Source: Gemella cuniculi DSM 15828
GTDB lineage: Bacteria > Bacillota > Bacilli > Staphylococcales > Gemellaceae
Assembly: GCF_000425665.1 (NCBI RefSeq)
Contig: NZ_AUDW01000007.1
Coordinates: 37,124-101,123, forward strand
Length of the DNA stretch: 64,000 nucleotides
Direction: 5' to 3'
Translations under genes and position numbers: made by a program
Notes under the pieces: model-generated
Seen by the model: only the letters and a program-made list of their open reading frames with translations
Database searches by the model: none
What the model was told of the DNA's origin: nothing
Shown: positions 32,333 to 41,154 of the stretch, piece by piece
Numbering within the stretch: position 1 is the stretch's first letter
How the letters are laid out: each line of letters opens with the position of its first letter

Positions 32333-33829
32333 CTACTCAAAATATTTTGAAATTTTTTCTAAAAACTCATAACTTATATAGGAAGATATTTTTCCAAAAG
32401 TAAAGTTATCCATAAGCATTTTTTCACTTTTAGAATACTCCACATATGCCATAGAACACCATGTAATGCCACGCAGGCAATTAAACACTAAATATCTATT
32501 AAATCTTTTTCTATCAAATTTACGATATTTACTATAATCTTCTAAAAATAAAGATATTTCTTCTTCATTGAAAATTTTATCTGTCTTCCAAAAGCTGGTT
32601 GTTGGTGCCAAAAAATGTGCAAGATCTTGTTCACATTCTCCGATGATAGCTTTCTCCCAATCAATAACATAACTATCTTCTTTTCCATTACCAATTATAA
32701 AATTACCAGAATTAAGTTCAGTATTAATAATACACGGATTATTAATTTCATATTTTTCTGGAATCAAATTCTTACAAATATTTAAAAATTTTTCAATAAA
32801 TATTGCTACCTTCTTGTCACACTTAACCCAATTCAAATACTTCTGAGCCATACTCTCACACTCATCGTACATGAGTTGAAATGGATTTTCGGCTTTAATT
32901 AAATTATTTTCTTCAAATTTTGTGTTATGAACTGAACTTAATAAAAAACTGGCAATATTCATATCTTTATTATAGTCCAAAGCTCTTCCTTTTAAAAATT
33001 CCATAGTTAAATATTTGTAGGGAAGATAGTTAGTTTCAGTAATTAACTCATAAACCTTCGGAGTTACTCCACTTTTCTCAAGAAGTTTTAAAGTTTCATA
33101 TTCATACTCAATTTGATTAGAAAGTTGCATCTGACTTTTCATATTAATGCGTAAAACTTTTTTTTCACTATTATAATTATCATTAAAGGTAAAATTAATA
33201 TTGTATTCTCCAGCACCTAAAAGTTTAATATTTTTATAACCTGTTTCTGCATAAAGCAAATCTTCCTTAGTATCAATATCTAAACCTGTTTCTCCTAAAA
33301 AATAATTTAATTTATTATTATTTAAAATCTTTATTAAATTTTCTAAAACCGAGCTATCTCCATAGCGAGGAAGATCAAAAACTTCTTTAATACAATTTTT
33401 CATACCAATTAAAAAGTAACCACCATCTTCACTAGGATTTATTACTAAATCAAACTCATTTAATTTTTCAAATGCAGTATTAATCATCTTATTGTTAAGA
33501 TTAAAAATATCAGATCCTAATAAAATAACCTTATCACTGCTATTTAACTCACTGCAAATAGCATTATACATTTTATCTCCTAATGTATTTCCTGTCTGAT
33601 AATAAAAACTACTCTCAGAAATAATTTCTTTCATATAAGCATCATCACTTTTGGTTCCATCATGGTAAACTTTTAAATATTTTCCTGTGGATAAAAGAAT
33701 ATCATAATTTTTTTTCAACAATTTTTTTTGAATGTTTATGGCTTTTTGTGGTGTTAAAAAATCATAAAGTCTAGTCTTTGTCGTTCCAATTTTTGGTACT
33801 CTTGTAAATAATATAACTGTTTCTCTCAT
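32333..33829 (-). CDS. Fusion of DUF2064 glycosyltransferase (TIGR04282 type) and APH/choline-kinase-like domain
   Basis: 498 residues. Residues 1-200 are a GT-A-like domain of the type annotated as arsenosugar-biosynthesis glycosyltransferase: ILFTRVPKIGTTKTRLYDFL, QTGNTLGDKMYNAI, LLGSDIFNL (in place of GTDCP), INPSEDGGYFLIGM. Residues about 215-498 are a protein-kinase-like phosphotransferase: LLGAGEYNINFTF, an ATP lysine in KKVLRINMKS, and VIDWEKAIIGECEQDLAHFL as the metal loop. The catalytic loop is INTELNSGN where related kinases have HxDLxxxN, so both His and Asp are changed (Asp to Glu). It may be a weak or altered kinase. Downstream of double-rhodanese lipoproteins, upstream of TVP38. 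Confidence 0.8.
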   Translation of the reverse strand: MRETVILFTRVPKIGTTKTRLYDFLTPQKAINIQKKLLKKNYDILLSTGKYLKVYHDGTKSDDAYMKEIISESSFYYQTGNTLGDKMYNAICSELNSSDKVILLGSDIFNLNNKMINTAFEKLNEFDLVINPSEDGGYFLIGMKNCIKEVFDLPRYGDSSVLENLIKILNNNKLNYFLGETGLDIDTKEDLLYAETGYKNIKLLGAGEYNINFTFNDNYNSEKKVLRINMKSQMQLSNQIEYEYETLKLLEKSGVTPKVYELITETNYLPYKYLTMEFLKGRALDYNKDMNIASFLLSSVHNTKFEENNLIKAENPFQLMYDECESMAQKYLNWVKCDKKVAIFIEKFLNICKNLIPEKYEINNPCIINTELNSGNFIIGNGKEDSYVIDWEKAIIGECEQDLAHFLAPTTSFWKTDKIFNEEEISLFLEDYSKYRKFDRKRFNRYLVFNCLRGITWCSMAYVEYSKSEKMLMDNFTFGKISSYISYEFLEKISKYFE

Positions 33830-33903
33830 TTTTATAAAAAGGCTAACCTCAATTTTAATATATTAATGTTATTCTTTGTAGGTAGCTCTCCTTTCATTAA
33901 AAA

Positions 33904-34746
33904 TTAATGGTTATGTCCTGAATGATCGTCCTTTTTGCCAGTATTATCATTATGATTTGAGTGATCATGGTTTGAATGATTGTGATTTTCATGATTATGA
34001 CCATTTTTATCATTTTCATCAATACAACACTCTGCCATTTCAAACTTATAACTAAATTCTTTTGTTCCATCCATAGCATTGTACACATTTTTATAACCAA
34101 GATCTATTAATTTTTGTGCAACTACTGCTGATCTATTTCCACTATAACAATATGTATAAATTGGAATTTCTTTATTTTCTGGTAAAATATTTTGTAAATT
34201 ATCTAGATTTTTAGAATCAACATTCTTCGCTCCTGCAACATGCTTTTCATCAAAATCTTTTTTCTCACGAGCATCTAAAAATACTTTATCTGTCTTAGTG
34301 TCAAAGATAGCATCTTGAAATTTTGCACTTGTTAAAGTTGAGAATTTTACTAAATCATAATTAAATTCTTTAATATTTTGTGCACTTGATACATCTTTAA
34401 ACCCTTGTTTTGTTAATTTTTCTACAGCTTCTTTAGTTTTACTAGCGTCATCACTATAAACTACTACTTTTTTTTCTCTCCATGTTCTTATCTCTTCTAC
34501 ACTCTTATCAATATTTTCAAGAGAAATATTAATAGCATGCTTTAAATGCCCTTCTTTATAAGCAACTTCATTTCTAATATCTATAACAAGATAATTTTCT
34601 TTTTCTTTGTCATCTTTTTCTATTTTATTTAACTCCTCACCTTTTATTTCCTTTAAATTGCTTGCACCTGAACTTGCTGCACACCCCACCAGAGATAGCG
34701 ACAAAAGTGCAACTATACTCCCAATTAATAATTTGTTATTTTTCAT
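33904..34746 (-). CDS. Double-rhodanese lipoprotein with histidine-rich C-terminus
   Basis: 280 residues. Lipobox LSLVGCAAS (Cys22) marks a surface lipoprotein. Two rhodanese domains follow (about residues 30-130 and 135-235). In domain 1 the catalytic cysteine position reads VVVYSDDASK, so the cysteine is lost; domain 2 keeps IYTYCYSGNRSAVVAQ. The last 35 residues are a His/Asn tail (repeated HNH/HSN units), likely to bind zinc, copper or another metal. It is a paralogue of the gene just upstream, with a hairpin between them. Sulfur transfer or redox repair outside the membrane is inferred. Confidence 0.88.
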   Translation of the reverse strand: MKNNKLLIGSIVALLSLSLVGCAASSGASNLKEIKGEELNKIEKDDKEKENYLVIDIRNEVAYKEGHLKHAINISLENIDKSVEEIRTWREKKVVVYSDDASKTKEAVEKLTKQGFKDVSSAQNIKEFNYDLVKFSTLTSAKFQDAIFDTKTDKVFLDAREKKDFDEKHVAGAKNVDSKNLDNLQNILPENKEIPIYTYCYSGNRSAVVAQKLIDLGYKNVYNAMDGTKEFSYKFEMAECCIDENDKNGHNHENHNHSNHDHSNHNDNTGKKDDHSGHNH

Positions 34747-34784
34747 CTAAGCATTTTCTCCTTTTTCCCTCAATTAATAAAACA

Positions 34785-34822
34785 AGGTGCACGCTTTAAA
34801 GTCTAACTATAAGGCATGCACC
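34785..34822 (-). terminator. Hairpin between the two rhodanese genes
   Basis: The GGTGCA-cGC / GC-aTGCACC stem, at about 34785-34822, is followed on the minus strand by TTGTTTTATT. It may terminate or attenuate transcription between the paralogues. Confidence 0.55.
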
Positions 34823-34892
34823 ATTTTTAATTTAAATTTAGACTATGTCATATCTTCCATAATCTTCTAAGAAAAGTTAAAAACTTCTCTCA

Positions 34893-35618
34893 TTAAAATT
34901 TATATTCGTGTTCTTTTGTTCCATCCATAGCGTTATAAACATTAGTGTAACCTAACTCAACAGCTTTTTGTGCAACTTTAGAAGAACGATTTCCACTGTA
35001 GCAATAAGAATAAATCGGTGTAGATTTATCTTCTGGTAATAGAGAGGCTAAATTATCTAAGTTTTTAGCATCTACGTTATGTGCACCTTCTACATGTGAA
35101 GCATCAAAATCTTTTTTCTCACGAGCATCAAAGAAAACACCTTCTTTTTTAGTGATAGCTTCTTGGAACTCACCAGCTAGTAGTGTAGTATACTTAACTA
35201 ATTCATAGTCTTTATATTCTTTAACCCCTTTAGCATCTGATACATCTTTGAATCCTGCTTTAATTAATTTATCAGCTGCTTCTTTACTTTTCTTACCAGT
35301 ATTACAATAAACAACTACTGGTTTTTCTTTCCAAGAGTTAATTTTTTCTATATTTTTATCAATATCTCCTACTGAAATATTAATAGCGTGTTTTACATGC
35401 CCTTCTTTATATTCTTTTGCATCACGAACATCAATTACAAGATATTTTTCTTTTTCTTTATCATCTTTTTCTATTTTATTAAGATCTTCTCCTGACATAG
35501 CTTTAGCAACAGTATTACCATTATTGTCTGTCGCTGGTTTAGATGATGAAGAACATCCTGCTAATGTTAATGATAGAACAGCTGCCATACTCACAGCTAA
35601 CAACTTACTTTGTTTCAT
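34893..35618 (-). CDS. Double-rhodanese lipoprotein
   Basis: 241 residues. Lipobox LTLAGCSSS (Cys22), a short Ser/Asn linker, then two rhodanese domains each with an active-site cysteine: VVVYCNTGKKSKEAADKL in the first and IYSYCYSGNRSSKVAQKA in the second. The domain junctions DFDASHVEGAHNVDAKN are nearly the same as in its neighbour at 33904-34746. It should move sulfane sulfur on the outer face of the membrane. It heads the cluster that continues to the glycosyltransferase-kinase fusion and TVP38. It lacks the His-rich tail of its paralogue. Confidence 0.9.
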   Translation of the reverse strand: MKQSKLLAVSMAAVLSLTLAGCSSSSKPATDNNGNTVAKAMSGEDLNKIEKDDKEKEKYLVIDVRDAKEYKEGHVKHAINISVGDIDKNIEKINSWKEKPVVVYCNTGKKSKEAADKLIKAGFKDVSDAKGVKEYKDYELVKYTTLLAGEFQEAITKKEGVFFDAREKKDFDASHVEGAHNVDAKNLDNLASLLPEDKSTPIYSYCYSGNRSSKVAQKAVELGYTNVYNAMDGTKEHEYKF

Positions 35619-35753
35619 AAAATATAATCTCCTTTTGGTATTGTTTTCAAAGTCATTATAACAAATTATTAAACTTTATTCAATACTACTAAATGAAATA
35701 CTCAACAATTATTTTAATTTTATTTGCTTAAGCTATAGTTTAAAAAACAATTT

Positions 35754-35822
35754 TAACCATATAGAAAACAATAATATCGAACTTCTATTATTTAAAATAT
35801 TTTTTTATTTTCTATATAGTTA
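35754..35822 (-). terminator. Weak hairpin downstream of the HAD gene
   Basis: AACCATATAGAAAA can pair with TTTTCTATATAGTT across a long loop with one mismatch. A/T-rich and uncertain; it follows the HAD stop codon on the minus strand. Confidence 0.3.
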
Positions 35823-35842
35823 GAAAAATAATTTTTATTTTC

Positions 35843-36556
35843 CTATATTATAATACTTTCTATCTTTTCTATAAATTCTTTTATACTTCTTACTTTGCAC
35901 CCAGTATATTGTTTTTTTTCATCATCAAAATGCCATTGTACATCTATCAAACAAGTTTTTAATCCTAATCTTTCCGCTGGTTGAATATCATGAAAAATCG
36001 AATCTCCTACCATAATAGTTTCAGCTTCTTCAAAATTATTTTTCTCTAAAACATTTTTAAATGCCTCTAATTTTGGTTTACTCAGGTAAGTTTCTTCAGA
36101 AATATAAAGTTTAAACAAATTTTCCAAACCTAATTTTTTTATTTTCATTCTCTGCTCATAAGATTTACCGTTAGTCAAAATAACAAGATTATAATCTTTT
36201 TTTAATATCTTTAACTTTTCTATTAATTTTTTATCAGGGACTATTAATTCGATAATAAATTCAAACTGCTTCTTATAATATTTTTCACAATCTTCATTAT
36301 TTAAGATGATATTATATTCTCTTAAAGTTAAAATTAATCTTTCGTTTCTTAAATGTATAAGACGTAATTCACCCGCATTTATTTTCTGCACCAACATATT
36401 ATTTATTTTTTTATAAGTTTGAAAAAATTTTTTATATGTTGTTTTTTCGTTGTAATTAAAATAATTAAACGTAAGTTCGTTAGATTTTTTCCATACTGTA
36501 CTAAAATCATATAATGTATTATCTAGATCGAATATTAAATTCTTAATTTTACTCAT
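35843..36556 (-). CDS. HAD-superfamily hydrolase (YjjG-like nucleotidase type)
   Basis: 237 residues from ATG 36556; a GTG one codon upstream is better spaced from the GGAG (8 instead of 11 bases), so the start could be either. Motif I is LIFDLDNTLYDF, motif II LVILTNGKS, the lysine is in EETYLSKPKLEAF, and motif IV is ETIMVGDSIFHDI. A helical cap lies between motifs I and II. This fits noncanonical pyrimidine nucleotidases and phosphatases of the YjjG group. Stand-alone gene. Confidence 0.85.
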   Translation of the reverse strand: MSKIKNLIFDLDNTLYDFSTVWKKSNELTFNYFNYNEKTTYKKFFQTYKKINNMLVQKINAGELRLIHLRNERLILTLREYNIILNNEDCEKYYKKQFEFIIELIVPDKKLIEKLKILKKDYNLVILTNGKSYEQRMKIKKLGLENLFKLYISEETYLSKPKLEAFKNVLEKNNFEEAETIMVGDSIFHDIQPAERLGLKTCLIDVQWHFDDEKKQYTGCKVRSIKEFIEKIESIII

Positions 36557-36631
36557 CACTTCTCAATCTCCTTATTGTATTCAATCTTAATAATTTTAAT
36601 TCCAAATAATATATAATTTGCATTAAAAAAT

Positions 36632-36660
36632 AAAATCCAAGTAGATTCATCTTGGATTTT
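36632..36660. terminator. Bidirectional terminator downstream of cysE
   Basis: AAAATCCAAG / CTTGGATTTT with a 9-base loop and A- and T-runs on both sides. The same stem sequence recurs at 56396-56435. Confidence 0.85.
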
Positions 36661-36802
36661 ATTTTTTTCCTTTTATCAAACTTGGGCTTAGTTAACACAA
36701 AAAACAAAAGAGAATTGCTTATATACTTATACTCTCAATTATAAATTTTCTGCTCAACTATCTTTTTATGATATTAGCAAGCTACTAATTTCAAAAGAGA
36801 TA

Positions 36803-37324
36803 TTAATCAGAATATTTTACCGTTGGGCGTGCTTCGTAAACCGTAGCTCCTGATGGAACATTATGCTTTACTACCGCATTAGCCCCTATTCTCACGTCAT
36901 CTCCTATTGTAATATTTCCTAATACTTTAGCTCCTGCTCCAATCATAACATTATTTCCCACAGTCGGATGACGTTTTATCGGATCAAGCGTTGTTCCCCC
37001 TAAAGTTGTCCCGTGGTACAATGTAACATTATCACCTATTACTGCCGTTTCTCCAATTACAACTCCCATTCCGTGATCAATAAACAGTCCTTTCCCTATT
37101 TTAGCTCCAGGATGAATTTCTATTCCAGTCACTCTTCTAGCTCTTTTGGCCAAAATCCTTGCCCAAGTATGCCAACCTCTTTTATAAAGCTTATGAGCAA
37201 AAAAATGATAATTAAGAGCTTTTATATGTGGATATGTTAAATAGATCATTAATTTAGATTTTGCTGCTGGATCATCATTTAATACTCTATTTAAGTTATA
37301 ACGTAAATTTTCACAAAATTTCAT
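36803..37324 (-). CDS. cysE: Serine O-acetyltransferase
   Basis: 173 residues, the short form typical of Gram-positive EpsC/CysE. The N-terminal helical part ([20 protein letters not shown]) precedes hexapeptide repeats with [40 protein letters not shown], then [20 protein letters not shown] and [13 protein letters not shown]. It makes O-acetylserine for CysK. The ATG overlaps the cysK stop (TAATG), so the pair is coupled. No T-box or S-box leader was found upstream of cysK. Confidence 0.95.
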   Translation of the reverse strand: MKFCENLRYNLNRVLNDDPAAKSKLMIYLTYPHIKALNYHFFAHKLYKRGWHTWARILAKRARRVTGIEIHPGAKIGKGLFIDHGMGVVIGETAVIGDNVTLYHGTTLGGTTLDPIKRHPTVGNNVMIGAGAKVLGNITIGDDVRIGANAVVKHNVPSGATVYEARPTVKYSD

Positions 37325-38232
37325 TATGCTTCTACGTATGTGATATCTTCAAACTCAAGCATAGATAAATATTTATCCACACCATCAGGTAAGATTGTTA
37401 CTATTTTTTTGTTTGGATATTTTGCAGCAACTTTTTTCGCACCAACTATTGCAGCACCTGATGATATTCCAATACCAATTCCCGTTGTTCTCATAAAGTC
37501 CTTAGTTTCTTCAATGGCTTCTTCACTTGAAATCGTATATACTTCATCCATTAATTCTTTTTCAAAATTCCCTGGAATAAACCCAGTTCCTATACCCTGA
37601 ATTTTATGAACACCCCCGTGTCCTTTACTTATTGCTGGTGATTCTTCAGGTTCGAGTGCTACTGCTAAAACCTCTGGTTTACTTTCTTTTAGGTATTTTG
37701 CAACACCTGAAAATGTTCCGCCAGTCCCAACACCAGCCACAAAAATGTCAATATCTGGAACTTGCTCTAAAATTTCTTCTCCAGTTGTTTTGTAGTGATA
37801 GTCTGGATTTGCAGGATTATCAAACTGACTTAATGAAATTGCATTAGAATATTTTTCTCGAATTTGCGCAGCTTTATCTATTGAACCTTTAATACCTAAT
37901 TCTTTAGGAGTCAAAATTAACTGAGCACCATATGCTTTTATTAAGGTACGACGTTCTGCACTCATACTCTCTGGCATTATAATTACAGCTTTTAATCCTA
38001 ATACCGAAGCTAAAATTGCCACAGCTATTCCTGTATTACCACTTGTTGGCTCAACAATAACTGTCTCCTCATTAATTGCTCCTTGTCGATTAGCTTCTTC
38101 CAACATACCAAGAACAGCTCTATCCTTAACACTTCCACCCAAATTGTATTTTTCTAATTTAACAAAAATATTTGTGTTATCTAATTGATAAATTGGTGTA
38201 TTACCTACTAATTTTAGTGATGTTGCTAACAT
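37324..38232 (-). CDS. cysK: Cysteine synthase A (O-acetylserine sulfhydrylase)
   Basis: 302 residues. The PLP lysine is in [20 protein letters not shown], the substrate loop in [20 protein letters not shown], the phosphate-binding region in [15 protein letters not shown] and the late [17 protein letters not shown] block before IVTILPDG. It combines O-acetylserine with sulfide in the cytoplasm and binds the tail of CysE. First gene of the cysK-cysE operon. Confidence 0.96.
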   Translation of the reverse strand: MLATSLKLVGNTPIYQLDNTNIFVKLEKYNLGGSVKDRAVLGMLEEANRQGAINEETVIVEPTSGNTGIAVAILASVLGLKAVIIMPESMSAERRTLIKAYGAQLILTPKELGIKGSIDKAAQIREKYSNAISLSQFDNPANPDYHYKTTGEEILEQVPDIDIFVAGVGTGGTFSGVAKYLKESKPEVLAVALEPEESPAISKGHGGVHKIQGIGTGFIPGNFEKELMDEVYTISSEEAIEETKDFMRTTGIGIGISSGAAIVGAKKVAAKYPNKKIVTILPDGVDKYLSMLEFEDITYVEA

Positions 38233-38382
38233 AATGCTCTCTCCTTTTTCTTTTGATTTAATAAAAATTATATCACAAATTATATCTATAAATAAAGTGG
38301 TTAGGTTTAATTTTCAAAAAATATTTCTTTTTACTTCAACTTAAATACATAATTCATCCTTAATACTAATTAGTGACACCTA

Positions 38383-39276
38383 TTATAGAAAATTAAAAAA
38401 ATATTTTTCTATTACAGTATTCATATCAAATGGTATTGGAGCCTTTACATCTATTTCTTCTTTTGTTATCGGGTGTGAAAATTTTAAATTATTACAATGC
38501 GGCGCCTGTCTATTTAAAAATTTCGAATTTCCTCCATAAAGTTCATCACCTAAAAGTGGATGTCCTAAATAACCCATATGAACTCTTATTTGATGTGTTC
38601 GTCCTGTAAACAATTTTAATTTAACTAAACTGATATTTTCTCTTGTAGAATATTTTTTGCACCAAAACTGAGTTTTCGCATAGTCTCCACTAGGATCAAC
38701 ATACCTAGTTATTATGCTATCCTCTTTTCTCTTTATATTTGCTTCAATAATCCCTAGATTTTCCAGCTTTCCTTCTACCAATGCTAAGTAATATTTTTCA
38801 ATATTAATTTTACTAAATAAAGCATGAAGATGCCTGTGCTTTGCTATAAGAACAAGACCTGTTGTATTTTTATCAAGTCTTGTAACAATATGTGGAATTA
38901 CTCCATAATTATTTTTTTTAAAATAAAAGTTTATTTCTTCTAAAAGCGAACTAGCCTCAAGATTCCTTGATGGAATAGTTGGTAAATTGTTAGTTTTGTT
39001 TACGATAAGAAAATACTCATCTTCATACACTATATCTAACTCAGCTCTTATAAATCTAACATTTGGGCTAAATTCTTCACCTGGTAATGTTAATTCGACA
39101 ATATCATTTACTTTTAAATTATACCTAACATTTTCCTCTTTACCATTAACTTTAATACTCCCATCACTATCAAATTTTATTCTAGTCAAAGTTTTTCTAG
39201 AAATATTATTAACTAATAAAAAGTCCCTTAAAACTTGTTCTTTTTTCACAATATATTTTAAAATTAAACTACTCAT
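38383..39276 (-). CDS. RluA-family pseudouridine synthase
   Basis: 297 residues. An N-terminal S4-like domain (VLRDFLLVNNISRKTLTRI, VNGKEENVRYNLKVNDIVEL) precedes the catalytic domain with HIVTRLDKNTTGLVLIAK (catalytic Asp) and LFTGRTHQIRVHMGYLGHPL. This is the RluD/YlyB/YjbO-type family that modifies uridines in rRNA or tRNA. The start overlaps the nadK stop by eight bases with no separate ribosome site visible, implying coupling. The same order, nadK followed by an RluA gene, occurs in other Firmicutes. Confidence 0.92.
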   Translation of the reverse strand: MSSLILKYIVKKEQVLRDFLLVNNISRKTLTRIKFDSDGSIKVNGKEENVRYNLKVNDIVELTLPGEEFSPNVRFIRAELDIVYEDEYFLIVNKTNNLPTIPSRNLEASSLLEEINFYFKKNNYGVIPHIVTRLDKNTTGLVLIAKHRHLHALFSKINIEKYYLALVEGKLENLGIIEANIKRKEDSIITRYVDPSGDYAKTQFWCKKYSTRENISLVKLKLFTGRTHQIRVHMGYLGHPLLGDELYGGNSKFLNRQAPHCNNLKFSHPITKEEIDVKAPIPFDMNTVIEKYFFNFL

Positions 39277-40081
39277 TTTCTATAAACGATCTCTTAACTC
39301 TCTTCCAAAAATCCACATCGTTATAACGAATAAATGAAATTTTCTTATCTTTAGCCAAAGTTATCTTCAATTTTGACACAGTATCATAATTAAAATTCAT
39401 ATAATCAACACTAATCCTATGGCTATCATATTTAGTCGGCTTAATTACCAACTCATCTTGTTTTGATAAAATAATAGGATTCCCTAATGTCCTATAAACT
39501 AAGTTATTTAAAGCTGCAATTTCTGTAACTTGATAAAGATCCATTTGTGGATGAATTACGGCTCCTCCTAAACTTTTATTATATGCTGTAGAACCAGTTG
39601 GTGTACTAATACAAAGCCCATCGCCTCTAAAATTTTCAAAATGTTCTCCATTTATAAAAACTTTGGCTGCATATGTAGATCCCGACATATTATTTACAGC
39701 TATTTCATTTAGTGAATAATAATCTGCAATCAAATTTCCTTCTTTACAATACGCTTTAAGCCTTAATAACGGATACTCGTCTACTTTAGGTTCAAGTGCT
39801 AACATATCAAAAAAAATTTTTTCAAAATTTTGAACAGAATAATCAGTATAAAATCCCAAATGTCCTGTATGAATAGATAAAAATTTCACACTATTTATTT
39901 TATTAACATACTTATTGAAAGTACGCAAAACTGTTCCATCACCACCAATTACGAACACATAATCGGGTGATAAACTATTCTCTTCCATTTCGTTAAATAA
40001 AAGAAATTCTTTTAACTTTTTTCCAATTCGTTCAGAAACTTCATCTTTTCTAGTCTCTATACTAAATCTTCCTTTTAACAT
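39269..40081 (-). CDS. nadK: NAD kinase
   Basis: 270 residues from ATG 40081, chosen because GAGGG lies seven bases upstream; a longer in-frame ATG at 40093 has no good site. The nucleotide motif is FVIGGDGTVLRTFNKYVN, the substrate segment LNEIAVNN, and the GDGLCISTPTGSTAYNKSLGG block is conserved. It makes NADP from NAD and ATP. It overlaps the DUF402 gene upstream by about 20 bases and the RluA gene downstream by eight. Confidence 0.95.
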   Translation of the reverse strand: MLKGRFSIETRKDEVSERIGKKLKEFLLFNEMEENSLSPDYVFVIGGDGTVLRTFNKYVNKINSVKFLSIHTGHLGFYTDYSVQNFEKIFFDMLALEPKVDEYPLLRLKAYCKEGNLIADYYSLNEIAVNNMSGSTYAAKVFINGEHFENFRGDGLCISTPTGSTAYNKSLGGAVIHPQMDLYQVTEIAALNNLVYRTLGNPIILSKQDELVIKPTKYDSHRISVDYMNFNYDTVSKLKITLAKDKKISFIRYNDVDFWKRVKRSFIENE

Positions 40082-40628
40082 CTTGTCCCTCATCTTTTAT
40101 TTTTTCATAATTTTCTAACCAAACATTCGCAAAATCTGGTGACAATGCTCCTTGTTTATTATCAATCCACTCCTGCAATTTATTTACATTATATTTTAAT
40201 ATTTTATCAATTTTTTCTCCATAACGATAACGTGCTTTATTTTGATTATATTCTTCTTCATCTAATAAAAAATATTTCCCATCAGGATATTTCTTTATAT
40301 CTAGGTCATAATCTATATACTTCACTCCATCTACATCATAAGCAAAAGGGCTACTTAAATTGGAATAATAATGTATACCATCTTCTCTAAACATACAAAT
40401 TATATTAAACCAACATTCATTATGAAAATAGACTAGTGCTATTTCTTTTGTTACCCAAGTTCGCCCATCACTTTCTGTAACTAGCGTCCTATTATTTGCC
40501 AAAATTAAAACTTGTTCATCTGCTTCAAGAACAACATTTTTGTGCCAAATTCGATGTATAGAACCGTCATGCTTATAAGCAATTATTTTTACGACATCCC
40601 CTTTTTTGGGTTTTTCATCTCTATACAT
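40062..40628 (-). CDS. DUF402 nucleoside tri/diphosphate phosphatase-like protein
   Basis: 188 residues from ATG 40628 with AAGGAGAAGG directly upstream; an earlier start is unlikely. The DUF402 fold is recognised from IAYKHDGSIHRIWHKNVVLE, RTWVTKEIALVYFHNECWFN and VKYIDYDLDIKKYPDGKYFL with acidic metal ligands. Characterised relatives in Staphylococcus (Ntdp/Sa1684) hydrolyse nucleoside tri- and diphosphates. An extended -10 (TGCTATAAT) lies about 30 bases upstream. First gene of the DUF402-nadK-RluA operon. Confidence 0.85.
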   Translation of the reverse strand: MYRDEKPKKGDVVKIIAYKHDGSIHRIWHKNVVLEADEQVLILANNRTLVTESDGRTWVTKEIALVYFHNECWFNIICMFREDGIHYYSNLSSPFAYDVDGVKYIDYDLDIKKYPDGKYFLLDEEEYNQNKARYRYGEKIDKILKYNVNKLQEWIDNKQGALSPDFANVWLENYEKIKDEGQDVKRKI

Positions 40629-40867
40629 ACCTTCTCCTTTCAACTTTCTATTAATAGATCTTTATAATTATAGCACATTTTTTATGACTCGTTCCACTAT
40701 GATTGTTCATTTTTTCAAAAATATTTTTTATAAAACCATAAAAAACTAAAATACCTTAATTTTATTTTTTAGATGTTTTTTTTTTTATTTTTTCGTGGCT
40801 ATCTTCATTTTACAATATACGATTTTTTATTTTTCTGTAATTTTTATATCAAATCTCGAATTTTTTA

Positions 40868-40896
40868 TTGACAAATCTATTTTTTATTGTTAATAT
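40868..40896 (+). promoter_or_regulatory. Consensus promoter of the 41-kb noncoding RNA
   Basis: A perfect -35 TTGACA (40868-40873) and TAATAT -10 (40891-40896) with a 17-base spacer on the plus strand, where no coding gene follows. One of the strongest sigma-A matches in the window. Confidence 0.8.
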
Positions 40897-40902
40897 ATAA
40901 GT

Positions 40903-41085
40903 GTATATACTAGGGCTCTTTATATTCAGTTTAACCGTCTAGGGGTATTATATGAAAAGAATTTTCACTAGAAAGTTTGTAGGGATTTAATAAATTTTCT
41001 TTTGAAGATAGCACCATTGAAGTAACATCGAACTGATATAATCTGCAAACTACACCTACTTTAATTTAAGTAGGTGTTCCTTTAT
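40903..41085 (+). ncRNA. Candidate structured noncoding RNA of about 185 bases
   Basis: It is bracketed by the consensus promoter at 40868 and an intrinsic terminator ACACCTACTT / AAGTAGGTGT (41052-41077). No reading frame with a ribosome site is present. Two long-range pairings are visible: UAUAUUCAGUU (40921-40931) with AACUGAUAUA (41031-41040), and AAGUUUGUAG (40973-40982) with CUGCAAACU (41044-41052). They interleave, so they form either a pseudoknot or alternative folds. A local hairpin GAAAAG-AAUUUUC also occurs. It does not match tmRNA, RNase P, SRP RNA or tracrRNA by eye; 6S RNA remains possible. Confidence 0.65.
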
Positions 41086-41122
41086 TTGAATATTTGAACA
41101 ACACTTTACTATAAAAATAAAG

Positions 41123-41145
41123 CTCAGAGTTAAATTAACTCCGAG
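41123..41145 (-). terminator. Terminator downstream of the MIP18-like gene
   Basis: CTC-A-GAGTTAA / TTAACTC-C-GAG hairpin, followed on the minus strand by TTTATTTTTAT, ten bases after the gene stop. Confidence 0.75.
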
Positions 41146-41154
41146 TCTTATTTT

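Noticed and set aside
33897..34100. A 67-residue frame inside the second rhodanese gene
   Set aside because: It is a frame shadow of the His/Asn-rich tail with low-complexity Met/Ile content and no ribosome site.
38233..38382. S-box, T-box or other riboswitch upstream of cysK
   Set aside because: The gap is short and shows no conserved riboswitch core.
40903..41085. tracrRNA or CRISPR-associated RNA
   Set aside because: No repeat-spacer array, no cas gene and no anti-repeat segment was seen in the window.
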